DNA from: Intoshia linei
Taxonomy: Eukaryota > Orthonectida > Rhopaluridae
DNA length: 64,000 nt
Direction of reading: 5' to 3'
Assembly: GCA_001642005.1 (NCBI GenBank)
Contig: LWCA01000043.1
Location: forward strand, 1-64,000
Shown: piece by piece, positions 10,892-23,300 of the stretch
How positions within the stretch are numbered: the first letter of the stretch is position 1
How the letters are laid out: each line of letters starts with the position of its first letter
Notes under the pieces: generated by a model
What the model was told of the DNA's origin: nothing
Database searches by the model: none
What the model saw: only the letters and a program-made list of their open reading frames with translations
Program-made: the position numbers and the translations under genes

Positions 10892-12539
10892 ATGTGGAAA
10901 TATTTGATATTTCTATTTCATTTCGGCCTTCTCGAATTGGGTAAAATTTTATTAACGAATCAAAACAAGTTTATTCAAAATATGCACTAAACTAGTGACA
11001 TAATTTAATTTACATGTAGTTTTTTTTATAATATAGTCATTCTAACTATTTAGATATTCCTATTCAAAATTGTAGTAAGTACAGTAGAGAATTAAAAATA
11101 TGCGTACAATGTGAATACAAGTATCGACTTGATTCCAATAAATGTCTGGGTAAACGAAATTATTTTATATATGTATAATATCAATAACCGTGAGTCACGG
11201 TCCGTGACTACAACCCGGAGGTTGATTACCGTATTGAACTAGATTTAAATATTTTTATTTAGAAACTATTATATGCACTACAACCTGCATTTATTAGGTG
11301 GTAAAAAATTTGTATTCAAATTTTTATATTTTTTTTCAGATGATTGCAATTCAAATCCGTGTTTAAATGGTAGTGATTGTATCGCTATATACAGCAGTCC
11401 ATATTTTCGATGTAAATGTTTATTTGGTTTTAGTGGAGTCCTATGTGAAACTAGTAATCTACACTTGTATATGAAATGTACCGTGTTATGTTCCAAATTT
11501 CTATCCTATTGTTGAAGCATTGTCCCACTAAATCACTGAAAAAATGTAAATAAAAAATTGAAACGTTTTTGAAAAGTTTACTGTTAGGAGTAATTATAAA
11601 AAATTTTGAACATGACAAAATACCTGTAAAATATTTCTAAATAATATAACATAAAAATAGAAATAAACTACTGTGAACCCAATCCATGTTTAAACAACGG
11701 CATATGTACAAGAATTAACAATAAAGAAAAATATACATGCACCTGTTCAACCCCATTCCAAGGCAAAAGCTGTCAAATTAGTAATTTAAGCTTTTAATCC
11801 AAACTTTTTTTAATTTAAATAATAATTAGGAGGTAATTGTGTTTATAAAAAACTATTTAAATTTTAAAAGACAAAATCTGCGTATTGAATCCATGCCAAA
11901 ATGAAAGCAGATGTGTTGAAACAGTGCATGCTCCGTTTTATTATTGTATATGCAATTCCGCTTACAGTGGTCGCGATTGCCAAAACCGTAATTTTAAAAA
12001 TATTAATGCAGTGTTCTCAACCCTATTAGCGACATAAAATCTGTTTCAAGGTTTTCATATCGACTACTGAAATTATTTTTTAAATGAAATGAACAATTTT
12101 AAACTAAACCAACATTTTTTTAACCTTCCACCACACAGGCTGGAAAAATGTCATGTACAATTTAACTAATATTCTAGTAATTTTATCTTGCAATCCAAAT
12201 CCATGCGATCAACACCACAAATGCAATATTAATTACGACATGTATACCTGTGAATGCCCGGAAGGGACTGCTGGAGCATCTTGTGAAAAACGTAAAATTT
12301 TGATTATATTTCTGTAGAATTTTTGAAAATAGCTCTCGATATATGTAAAACCGGCATTGTGAAACATGGGGGAAAATGTGAATATTCATACACTTGTTCT
12401 AATGTAATTTATTCAATTTATAAATATTTACTAAATTCAGGACAATAATTCTGGTCAAACCACCCAAGAACAAAAATCATTTCAACAGGTATAATTTTTA
12501 AATTTTTTTTAATACTTAATATTTTCAAAGAAAACATGA
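10892..12539 (+). CDS. secreted EGF-repeat protein, about 245 aa
   Basis: Nine exons join in frame: 10892-10940, 11054-11149, 11340-11453, 11661-11780, 11871-11987, 12178-12291, 12333-12403, 12441-12488, 12531-12539. The first exon is a signal peptide (MWKYLIFLFHF). Exon 2 is Cys-containing but not a full EGF. Exons 3 to 6 each encode one EGF domain (for example NPCLNGSDC then CKCLFGFSGVLC); exon 7 looks like a truncated one. All EGF exons are phase 1-1, the classic shuffling unit. After the last Cys block comes a Gln-rich tail and TGA; there is no membrane segment, so the protein should be secreted. It could be a ligand or matrix component; the orthologue is not identified. It converges on USP5, with 105 bp between the stop codons. 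Confidence 0.85.
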
Positions 12540-12644
12540 ACGGATACAACATAATTAACTGTATTTTACATACAAGTAAGTGATGAAATGTTCAATATTA
12601 AAATAGTTAAATAAATTTATTAAATCTCTCAAACTGACTACATT

Positions 12645-15600
12645 TTACACTCTTTTGTACAAAAACATGTAGCCCATATTAATATCTTCAGTAGAATTTG
12701 AAACAACTGATTCATCGTTAAATAATGACCATTCGTTTTTATCACTATTGGGATCGTTTTTAATGTAAGCTACATAATGACCAGAATTGGTAGAATTACC
12801 CATATGACGAATACACCCAATTAGTTTGTAATCTAAAATGACAGATTCATGTCAATATTTTAACCAAAAACCTCCTTTTCCATTAAGATATTTTTCGTCT
12901 TGATCTTCTTCGTCTTCACTACTACTACTACTGCTGTTCATGTCCAAAATGTGTCCTATAGCCATTTCCACATTATTACCCTGTGTAAAAAATAATTAGT
13001 AATATTATTAAATATAATTAGTGTTTCTTAATTTTTTTACTTTAGGGCGCACCATTGAAATACATGAAAGTTTGGCCCACCTTTAAATTTTGATAAAAAA
13101 AGACATTTTGAACAATAGTATATTGGTTTTTAACGGGAAATTTGGTTATTTTCTTTGCGGTACACCTGAAAACTACTCATGGCTTACCAGTGCGCCGCTG
13201 CGCATTTAAGAATTACTAGTAAACTAATATTACGCATTTTTTAAGAGCTTTAATAGATTTTTTCTTGTTCATTTGCATGGCAAGCAACTGTTCCAAAGCA
13301 AACGAATCTACCTTGTCGTTTACTAAATTTTTTTAACTCAAAAATTATACAAATTCAAACATTGACAGCTCAATTCCATCAGCGATACCACGTCTTTACA
13401 GGTAGAATTTTTCAAAATTGTATCTATTGCTATGTTTTTAACTACACCCAATTGAATAAGTTGGCTGACTAAAAGTTGGTTCTCTTCTGAAAAATTATCA
13501 AATTTGTTTTGATATGTTTCTAATAAAATATATTTATAATTGTCAATATTGTATTACATCGTTAATTTAAAGTTTAAGAAGTCATTTTTACGGACTTTAG
13601 GTAATTTAATAAAATGACTGTAGAGTATACAGGTGTGTGAAAAGGTTAGGGTCATGTAACGGGTTTAATATTTTAAATTAATACGTTATTTCAAAAAAAC
13701 TTGGTATGGTGGGCGAAATTTAGTTCATCCAGAAAAGTAATGCTGCAATCCCCGCTAGACGTTAATAAAAAATAATTTTAAATTTTAGGAAAAAAATTCC
13801 TCAAATTTTTATTAAAATTCAGTAAAACACCTCTAATACACTTTTCATATTTGGTTTAAAAAATTACCATTCAAACTTTTTTTGAAATTTTCTCAAAAAT
13901 CGTTTTTATCATTTTTACCCTTTTTTAAATTTATATTAAAAAATTCCTCTAAACCCTTTTTTAAATTTAATAGAAAAGAATAATTAGAAGAAATTTTTTC
14001 TCAATTTTTTTTTACCTTCTTCAGATTCTACAGTAGGCTTATCGGCTCTAATCCAATCCAAATTAATTTCGTTCGGTGCATCAACTTTGGCCTCTAAATT
14101 TATAAAAAAGCTGAATTATTAAAATAACTTAGTTTGGAAACATTGTAGTTTTTATCAAAGTTAAATTTGCTGATTGAAATCATCAAATATGGCGGGAAAG
14201 AAGAGATACCAAATGATCTAAAATGGTGTACTGATTTAAAATACAATTCACTAATTACATGAAAGATTCCGTTTTATCTAAAGTATTGTCAATTATTTTA
14301 CATTTCGTGGTATATCTGCTCAAAATTTTCTTCAAAGAAATGACAGTAAACTCGTCTTTTCTGAAGGTTAGGAATACATTTATATTAATTAATCGCATTT
14401 TACTTGGTTAATTTATCATGTTTTAAATTGGAATCACAATCTACCATAATTTCAGGTGTAAGTTGAAGTAATAGAATGTACTCGCTATAACTTTTAACAC
14501 GAATTTTACGGTTTTTAGATTGAATTTTTTCAACTTTTTCAAATCGAAACAAATCAGCAATTGAATTTCCTTTAAAATTGGGAGGTTGATTTGATTTTTT
14601 CTAAATAACTATAAAGTATCATAATTGTAAATACAAACTGATAGTTTTGACAACAAAAAATCAAAAAATTCGGCAGCGTCTTGTTGTTGTTTAGATTTGT
14701 ATAAGTTGTTTTCTTTTCCGATCAGAGTCCTCATAAGAGTTGGGCGAATTGAAGTGGGTCTCTAATTATCGATGAATATACATAATATAAATCTACCACA
14801 ATTTTATTTTCAGTTTCTTTGGATAAATTGCAATAATTTACTTCATGTGCCAATTTAGATCTAAACGTCAGATTCAATATTACTGATTGTTTAGGATATA
14901 TTGTGACGGTTGTAGTATATTTTTCGTATTAGTACAATTTTTGCATACAAATTTAATTTTTAAAAAAATCTTATTCATAAAAACAATTAAGTCATCATTT
15001 TATTTATATTACTATTTACAACAATAATTTTTACACAACTAGCAAAATAAAAATTAATTACATTTGTAACAAAAAATTATTAGGTGCATTTAAAATACAT
15101 TGTTGGTTTTTCATTACAGAAGCCAAAATTTGATCATATTTGTCAACGTACCTAAAAATATTTAAAAATTATTGATATTAAATTACATTTCTCGAAATTC
15201 TTCAAGGTGGAATAATAATTGAAGTATTGAATTAATATAACAACTATTTCCTAAATTATCCAGTCCTACAAAACTAGGACCATTCAATTTTTGACAGTTT
15301 TCATCTTTAGCCAACAAAAAATCCGAAACGTTATTGTTTAATTCTATTTCCAATTCATTCATCGTCTTTTCTGTCTAATATTATTAATTTAAACTACGGT
15401 TAGTGAAATTTATAAACTTTAAGGGTTTTGGATCATTCCAACTAATGAAGGTCAATTTATCAATTATTTTGGGAAATATAATGAAAATTTACCAATCGAA
15501 AATGTTTTGACTCTAATCTACCGTAAACCTTGATTAATTTGTAAGATTACACAAATGAAGTCCATTTTCTAGAACGACATTTATTTGAGCGATGTATCTT

Positions 15601-18600
15601 AGACTCTAAGTTTAGAGCTCTAAAACTTAGAGCGATATAATCATTCATCTTACTAATTTATGATATTATTCATTTTTTCACTCAATTTTTAAAGATTTTG
15701 AAGATAATTTTAAGTCAAAAATGAAGTAAGGTTTTTAAGGCATTTTTTTTCACCTTATTACATAAATTATCTTCAAAATATTTTAAAATGTCTCCCTTAA
15801 GCTAGTGTGGCCATGAATACGTAGAAATAACTATGTTTTATAACAAAATAAATTTTAAAAATAAATCCAAATTTTACAATTATGAGAAATTTCCTTTCTA
15901 GATAACACAAAATATGTTTTTTCTATGTATAAAATATGGCACACTATTTAATCCCTACCAAATCTTACCACCAAAATTATCTTCAAAATCTTTAAAAAAT
16001 GTGTGAAAAAAAATTTAAAAACCCTAGCAAATTTGTAACCCAAAATTGTCTAAAAATATTTAAAAAATAATAGAAAAATTGTTCCCTTACAAGCCTTACA
16101 GAATCTTTGGACCAAAATTATCTTCAAAATTGTTCCCACAAAAATTTGGTCAAACAATGAATAGTATGATTAATTAGCAACATCTATGATTATGTCGCTC
16201 TAAGGCAGTGTTTCTCAACCGATGCGCCCAGAAAAAACTAAGTGCACCCAAAGAATAATTCACAAATATAAAAACAAAACAAAGCTAAGGTTTTCTACTA
16301 TGCTGCAAATAAAAAACATGAAAATGAAACGAATTATATACATATATAAATACAGGAGGAGATACGTGTGTTTATTAACCATAGAGTCCAAGAATTGATA
16401 AAATATGTAAAAACAAACCGTCTAAAGATATCACTAATGTGTAATATGTTAATTTTTTTTAAATTATAATTAGTAATTAATAAACTACACTTCGAACCGT
16501 TTTCGTATTTCACAATACGGTAATAACTAGTCCACCTAAAATTTTTAATTTGCTTCAAGTGCCTCCCAGTGGAAAAAAGGTTGTGAAAAAAAATTAATTA
16601 AGTATAATTTAAATCGCTCAATGAATGTTCGCACACAAACAATACAAATTTAATAAATTCCAGAATAATTCTTTGCTATGGGTTTATGAAAAATTATAAT
16701 TAATTAATAAATATACCTTTTCACAAGAATCAGCATCAATTCCAAAATGTTGTAGGTGTTTGTTGAGATATGGATCTATAACTAATGCTTTATCTTCATA
16801 ACTGTAAACATCTAGAATAGTTCACTTATTGCCATTTTAATTATATTGTATAAACCCGCTGTTCCATTATGAATTGTTCCTAGTTTAACAACAATAGGAT
16901 AACCAGTTTTCGTATAATGATCCATAGCATGATTGTTTCCACCCATGCCAGTCCAGTAGCTTCTACCGCAATTTATATTTCCATCTTTCAAGTTTAACCA
17001 TAAATTAGTGGTCAAATCACACATAGAACAGCTTAATTTTGATTTTATATCAATTTTACATATTTTAGTATTTTGAATTAATTCTTTTGCAACACTAAAA
17101 TATATAATCAATTAATCATATTAGAGCCTTACACGGTACGATATTTTAAATTATTAACACGCTCTTTTTTTGATTACGATGCGCACATCATGATTCATGA
17201 CAAGTATTGTTTCCCATTTTCTATATACTAACCATTCCACATATACATCACCAGGAACAAGTACGATTTGTAGTACAGATACTGAAAAATAAGTTTCAAG
17301 TGAATTATTAAAATTACAATTAAAATTTTTTATCCACTTTTGTTTAATTAATTGATTTTTATTTGAAAATTTTTAATATTTATTATAGAGTTGACAGATG
17401 CTTGGAATTTATCTCAAAGCATATACGACCGCTACATTATTATTGCAAAAATCTCACTTTTACCCCACTATTAATAAAATTTAACAAAAAAATACAAATT
17501 CAAACCTTTTGACAAAAATTGACTTTTAGCAATATATTTTTGAAAAATCTTCAAATCCAAAAATCAAACCCCTAAAAAAATGCCCTTTTTCCAATATTTT
17601 TTTAAAAAACACGATTTAATCAAATAGTATGAGAAAAAACTTTAATTTTATCATAAATGTTTTATATTTCATGTTTCCTTTGGCGTGCAACAAAAAATAA
17701 ATATTTTGAAATGGGGGTCCGTACACTATTTGAATCGGGAACCATTGATCTAAAATTACTGTTGTAAAATTTAATTTAGTTATCACTGCGTTACCGATCC
17801 GTTAAAACATTTTCATACTTTTGCCGTAAGAGTCACAAAGTTGGTAAACGTTTAACTATACGATTTCAAGTAACTAACCATTACCATTTTATAGTATAAT
17901 CCAGTTTCATCACAAATTCCATACATCGTCTGGCTTATTTTCAGAAATTTTCTTAAGAAATACACTTAGAAAAAAATAATTTTTAGAAATGACTCAATAC
18001 TAACATAAAAAATAGAAATTTTGGCCATATAATACTTGTTATAATTTTAATTGTAATGAAGTTTCTGTTTATATTTATATATTTAATGGTATAGATCAGT
18101 TTTTATTGGGTCTAATAAAACAAGTTAAGATCAAATAATTTGTTTTATATGAAAAAATTTTAAATAAATCAATAATAAACATTATACTCAAAAAACCCTG
18201 TAATAGTGAAAAGGCATTGTATCAAATTGACTGCGCACTAAATTTCTCCAACACAATTCGAAAATATAATTAAATTTATTATTTAAAACTAGATTTAAAA
18301 GCTCGTGCTGCGAACCGTGTTACCGACAATTTTAATTGACATAATTACAATGTATTATAATAACTTAAAATATCTTATGCTCTTATTTTCAAAATATCCT
18401 GTAATTGAGTTATTTCGATTAATATGAAACACTACAAGAATTTAATTTATTTTTATTGTATTAAAACTTTTTGGGACTCTAATTTCTAAATAAATGGTAA
18501 CACAGACAGACTGTGCGTGGATTACCAAAAAAAAAAAAAATTAAAAACACGTTGAAATTTCGGAAATATGTAACTTTATAGATAAACTACCGTTCAGAAA

Positions 18601-20247
18601 TTTATATTTTCTAAAAATAAATTACAGTGAAATTTTCAACGCTTCGTCTTCCCATTTTTCAATATTGTTTTCCAACAAACATTGCGTGTAAGCCGACTTG
18701 GCATTAATCAATATATTAGCACTGTCAGTAATCTAAAAATTAACGTCATTCACTCATAATAATATATATAATATAACTCAGCCGTTTCTACATAGTTTGT
18801 AATATCGAGTACCCATCAAAAAATACTTTCTACGTACCCTCAAATAAAATTTTTTGTTAATTTGTCGTTATATTGCACAATTCACTAGTATAAATGTGCT
18901 ACATAATAATAAAATCATTTTACAGTATTTTAGACAAATACTTTATATATTTTATTTATCTAATAAATTTACAAAATATTAAAGAAAAGTAATTATTGAA
19001 ATGATGATCCCTCGTAAAAATTATCGAATTTTAAGCTTAAATTTTAATTCCACACGTAATAAAATACACAAGGCATTCCAAAACCAAAATATATTCGAGC
19101 CCTAACCTCTTTATTCAACAATTCTGCATCTGCAATTAAATCATATTCCTCTGAATCAGGATAAATGTAAATATTGTACTTTTCGACAACATCATAAATA
19201 TCAGTGAACCCTCCATCCACACCTAAAAACATAAATAATAAATATAATAAAATTAACAAACCTATAGCCAATTTAGTGGGTTCCTTATTTGTTAAATCCT
19301 AAATATTGATAATCAAAAAAGTAAATAGCAAAATTATGTAAACCAGCGGTCGCAAGTGTTGGTTCAAGTGCGACTACCGGTCGCAAAAAAAATATGAAAA
19401 ATTTAGACACTAATACGATATAAAATACATTGTAATTCAATAATAATACATGTATTTTTTGTAAGCAATTACATTCAAAGCGTTTCGCAAAAAAAAATAA
19501 TGTGAAACTGCCCGTCCGGGCTAAAAAAAACTTTGCGAATCTCTAAGCCAAACCAAAAACGCATCGAATTATCAAAACTAATCAATTAAGCATTCCGATT
19601 ATACAAATTATGTATTTAGTATATGATTCAAGATAAATTTTAATAACCTTTTTAGTTTTGACGATTTTGTATTGTAAAAATATACACTTTTGGGTCGCTT
19701 TACAATACGGTTCCATAAATTGACGGCTCATTCCAATAAAATTGTTCATACATATGTAAATTCCATTTTCATGTTCCTATTAATAATGTTATAAAATGTT
19801 TCTATATGTTAATAATATCTATTAATCTGTATTACTAACATAAAGCTAGACCCAATATGAATAATTAAATTTTACCAAGACTAAATAAAAAGTAATTCAA
19901 CCAAACCCAAAGAAGAAACTTCTCTTAATTAAACCATACAAGAAAAAAACAGTATCATTTAAATACCTATACAAACAAACCATTTGAAAGCAGTACACTG
20001 AAGAAAACCTAATAATTTATTACCAAAAGACAACAGAATAATACATTTTAACCAAAAATTAAGGAGTAAAACTCATCTAACCAACAATTAACCTAATAGT
20101 ACTAAAATATACTATAAATTGTAACAATTTAAACACAATTTATGAATTTACCGGTGAAGTGGCGCTAAATACGCATTCATCTTTAAATATCAAATCAAAT
20201 TTACTAGGTTGTTTTACTAAGTAGTCTGTTAATGATTTTTTAACCAT
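12645..20247 (-). CDS. USP5: ubiquitin carboxyl-terminal hydrolase USP5 (isopeptidase T) orthologue, 751 aa
   Basis: Nineteen phase-compatible exons: 20247-20152, 19776-19648, 19298-19262, 19222-19107, 18732-18626, 17094-16856, 16811-16717, 15374-15187, 15151-15062, 14860-14797, 14761-14639, 14600-14404, 14360-14259, 14217-14129, 14093-14016, 13486-13367, 13322-13234, 12980-12872, 12832-12645. The protein has the degenerate N-terminal UBP finger (GIYICMNNFIGM), the ZnF-UBP that binds the free ubiquitin C-terminus (CSMC at 184-187, then LWLNL, CGRSYW, GGNNHAMDHY), and the split USP core: Cys box GNSCYINS with Cys318, QQQDAAEFF, and His box NSGHYVAYIK with His708 followed by FNDESV. Two UBA-like segments lie between the Cys and His boxes, exactly as in USP5/USP13. 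It disassembles unanchored polyubiquitin chains. The end of exon 16 is the least certain junction (a GTAAAG donor at 13400 is an alternative). Confidence 0.93.
15630..16200. mobile_element. MITE with long terminal inverted repeats (GAGCGA family), copy 1
   Basis: The first ~44 bp (GAGCGATATAATCATTCATC...) and the reverse complement of the last ~44 bp (GAGCGACATAATCATAGATG...) are about 80% alike. The interior is a degenerate tandem array containing TTTTGAAGATAATTTTG and AGGGTTTTTAAGG motifs. It sits in USP5 intron 7. A second copy is at 23895-24442. Confidence 0.75.
16206..16590. mobile_element. hAT-like MITE remnant
   Basis: Begins CAGTGTTTCTCAACCGATGCGCCC and ends near GTGCCTCCCAGTGGAAAAAAGGTTGTGA, an imperfect inverted repeat of hAT type (CAGTG..TCTCAACC). 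The ends are mutated and no clean duplication is left. It directly abuts the GAGCGA element inside USP5 intron 7. Confidence 0.5.
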
Positions 20248-20349
20248 TCTTTCCTTAAATAGTTTTATCGATGAAATCAAATTTTAAATTTTAAACAACT
20301 TTATTTTTCATTTTACAAGTTTATTTTTAGTGTAAAGCAATATCAGGCT
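20248..20349. promoter_or_regulatory. 102-bp divergent promoter region, USP5 / MRPS27
   Basis: Only 102 bp separate the two opposing start codons. The stretch is AT-rich without a TATA box that I can single out. Shared regulation of the two housekeeping genes is an inference from position. Confidence 0.45.
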
Positions 20350-23300
20350 ATGAGGCATTTAAATTTGTTGAAATCGTGGAAATATTTGAATTGTGGTTTC
20401 GGTAATAATATAATTATATTATTAATGGCTTCTTATTTTTTTAGTTCAGAAATGCAGAAATTTAAATACGAAATATTTATGTGGTAATTTAAGTTGCATA
20501 TTTAATTTTTATATATAGATTTTTTGTTTTTATAATGGCGTCTACTTAAATCTAACCATTTTTACTAAAATCCAACCCTTTTTATCAAAACACAACTATT
20601 TTTACTAAAATCCACAATTTTTACTAAAATTCAACCCTTTTTACCTAAACCCAACCATTTTTACTAAAATCCAACAATTTTTATCAAAACCCATGATGCA
20701 AATTTTAAAATCATAAACATTATCATAAATTTAAATTTAAAAAAATATCTTCAGGGCCAAAATTTGCTAAATTTACAGGTGGTAGACTTGTATCATGTTA
20801 ACACACATAAAAAATTTCAATCCGAATAAGTGACGACTTCACGGTGAAAAAAGCATTTTAGTATTCATATTTTATTACAGTATAATTTTATTTTGTTGGA
20901 ATTTATGCTATTTATGACAATTTTTAGGATTGGACTGTTTTTACTTTATTTTCATATTATACACACATTCTGTCTAATAAATTAAAAAAATGCGATATTA
21001 ATTGTTTTGAAAATGCTTTACGCAAATGTTAACAAAAAAATTAAGATGGAATAATTTACTTTAAAGTAAAAAATAATGTGATATGACGGTTTCACCTGAA
21101 ACAAATTTGGGAACCACTCCTTTAAAGGATTGATAATAGTTAATAGTAGGATTTTTAAATTAGATTTTCAACGTGTATTTATTTTTTTGGTATAATAAAA
21201 GAGTGCCCTCGGCAGAGCTAGGTGCTGTTTGTACGTAGTACAGAACTGCCAAGCTAGTATAAATATATAATTACATAAACTATTCCATAGAAGATTAAAG
21301 ATATTCCACTTTAAAAAATAAAATTTTTCAAGTTTGTAACGAAAATCCAAAGAACAATTTAATTTTAAAGGATTTTTCCCATAAGAATTGTAAAAATGGA
21401 ATTTTCCTTTTAAGTTTGATAAAATTTTATTTTTCCCTTAAGAGTTTGTAAATTTTGATTTTTAGTAAAATTGGGTGAATTTAAGAATATTCTGTTTTAT
21501 AGTTGTTTAATGATTTTTAGAAGACAATTGGAAATCTTTTAACGATTCAGTGGATCATTATAATTTAGGTATATGATGTATATAATTACATTTGTAATAT
21601 GATTTTTTTTGTATTAGTATCGATCAGTGGTTCTCAACCTTTTTTAGAATCGCCAAACCAAAAATTCATACATATTTTTTTAAATGTCTCCATAATAATA
21701 ATTAATAATTATAATTCAATATAAAAAATGATATATTTTTAGTTCTATAAAATTTTCTATATTTTGTCAATTGTTTCTTAATTTTTTCAAAAATTTATCC
21801 ATAGAACCAAATCGGCACTGAATGTCAAACCCTAATGTACATTGTAAAATTTCAATTTAGATATGTTAAGTGAAAAAGTTATTGCAAAATTAAACAAAAA
21901 ACATTCAATTAATATGGCATACATTAGTTTGGTTTATTATATATTTATTAAATATTTATATGTTTATTATTAGATTTATATATAATTTTTTAAAAGTTTT
22001 AAATTTAAATAAAAAAAATTTGGCTGATTATGAGACCCTCTATAACTTTTTGGAGCAACTTGATATAATATATAATTTATAGTAAATTTTACATTTATTC
22101 TTTTGAAATCAGTTGAAATAATTTACATTGGTTCTTTAGATTTCTTCTAAATTAAAAGATAGTCACCACGACATGAGCATGTTCTTTAAAGACGTATTAC
22201 AAAAGTTATGAGACTTATTTATTTATTAAAATTAATTTAGATTTAGAAAAGTAAATGCTAGCATTTTTACCCCTGATTATTTTGACTATTCAATTTTACG
22301 TAATGTTTACGAAACCAATAATATAGATTTATTGAACGAAATTATTGATAACCCCGTATATTTAATATTTAACATTTTTATTTTAAAATTAAAAAGTTAA
22401 TATATTTACATGTATTTTAGAAAACATATGGAGTATTTTTAACCAAACATTTCGCGCTAATTTTATTACAACAATATATCGATACAAAAGATTTTTGTAG
22501 TAATGTTTAGCGTAATTAATATAAAGTACATCAAAGTTGGAAATGATGATATTTCAGCAGGGTCGTGAAAATGGAAAGGGCATTTTGTTGAGACTCTGAG
22601 TCAGATTAAACGGATAGGTCTCCCTTTATACAAATTGTTATAAAACAAGAAATTGTCCAAGAAACTATGAATATAATTATCAAATGTAAATAACCCCTCA
22701 ATCACTTTACAATAAAAAATATTAGATTCTGACGACTCAATGATGATCATTGACCGGGTCACGTTGGCCCGTATATCATGAGTCGATAATTTTATTTGTG
22801 TGGTTATTTTTTGACAATTAAATATAAAATATCTTAACTTTTACCAAATTAAAATTTAAATGTAGACGCTTTTTATGTCATAAAAAGATTGTTATTTCAA
22901 GATGATTTATTTTTAAACAAACAAATATCATCAATGTCGATGATTTGTGCAATTGAAAAATCATTCAACCTTCAAGAATCCGAAAATGAGTCTGTAGTTT
23001 TGGAATCCAAAGATGAATTAGATGATGTATTCTTTATAACACACCTTTAAAATTTAAATTTTTAGGATGATGATATTGAGGAATCGGTATTAGTTAATTA
23101 CTAGAACAATTTTATTTATATTGACTAGATTGCATATTATAGAATTGGATATATTAATAATCATTATTTTGACAATTTTTTCGATCTTGATAAAGATGAT
23201 TCTATTATTGGAAAATGTTTGTTGGAACTGACTGATAAAAAATGCAAATTTTTAATTGATGTAAACGAAAAATCGCAAGTTTACGACAATGCCTATTCAT

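Noticed and set aside
11264-11296. Possible extra EGF-gene exon (ETIICTTTC)
   Set aside because: It runs into a TAG before a usable donor, and the flanking exons join in phase without it.
12981-13233. Possible MITE in USP5 intron 17 (GGGCGCACCATTGA .. CAGTGCGCCGC ends)
   Set aside because: The inverted match is only about ten bases and no target duplication is visible.
17233-17281. Exon-like stretch between USP5 exons 5 and 6
   Set aside because: It has splice-like signals and would fit phase on one side, but exons 5 and 6 join directly in phase and match the family alignment without it.
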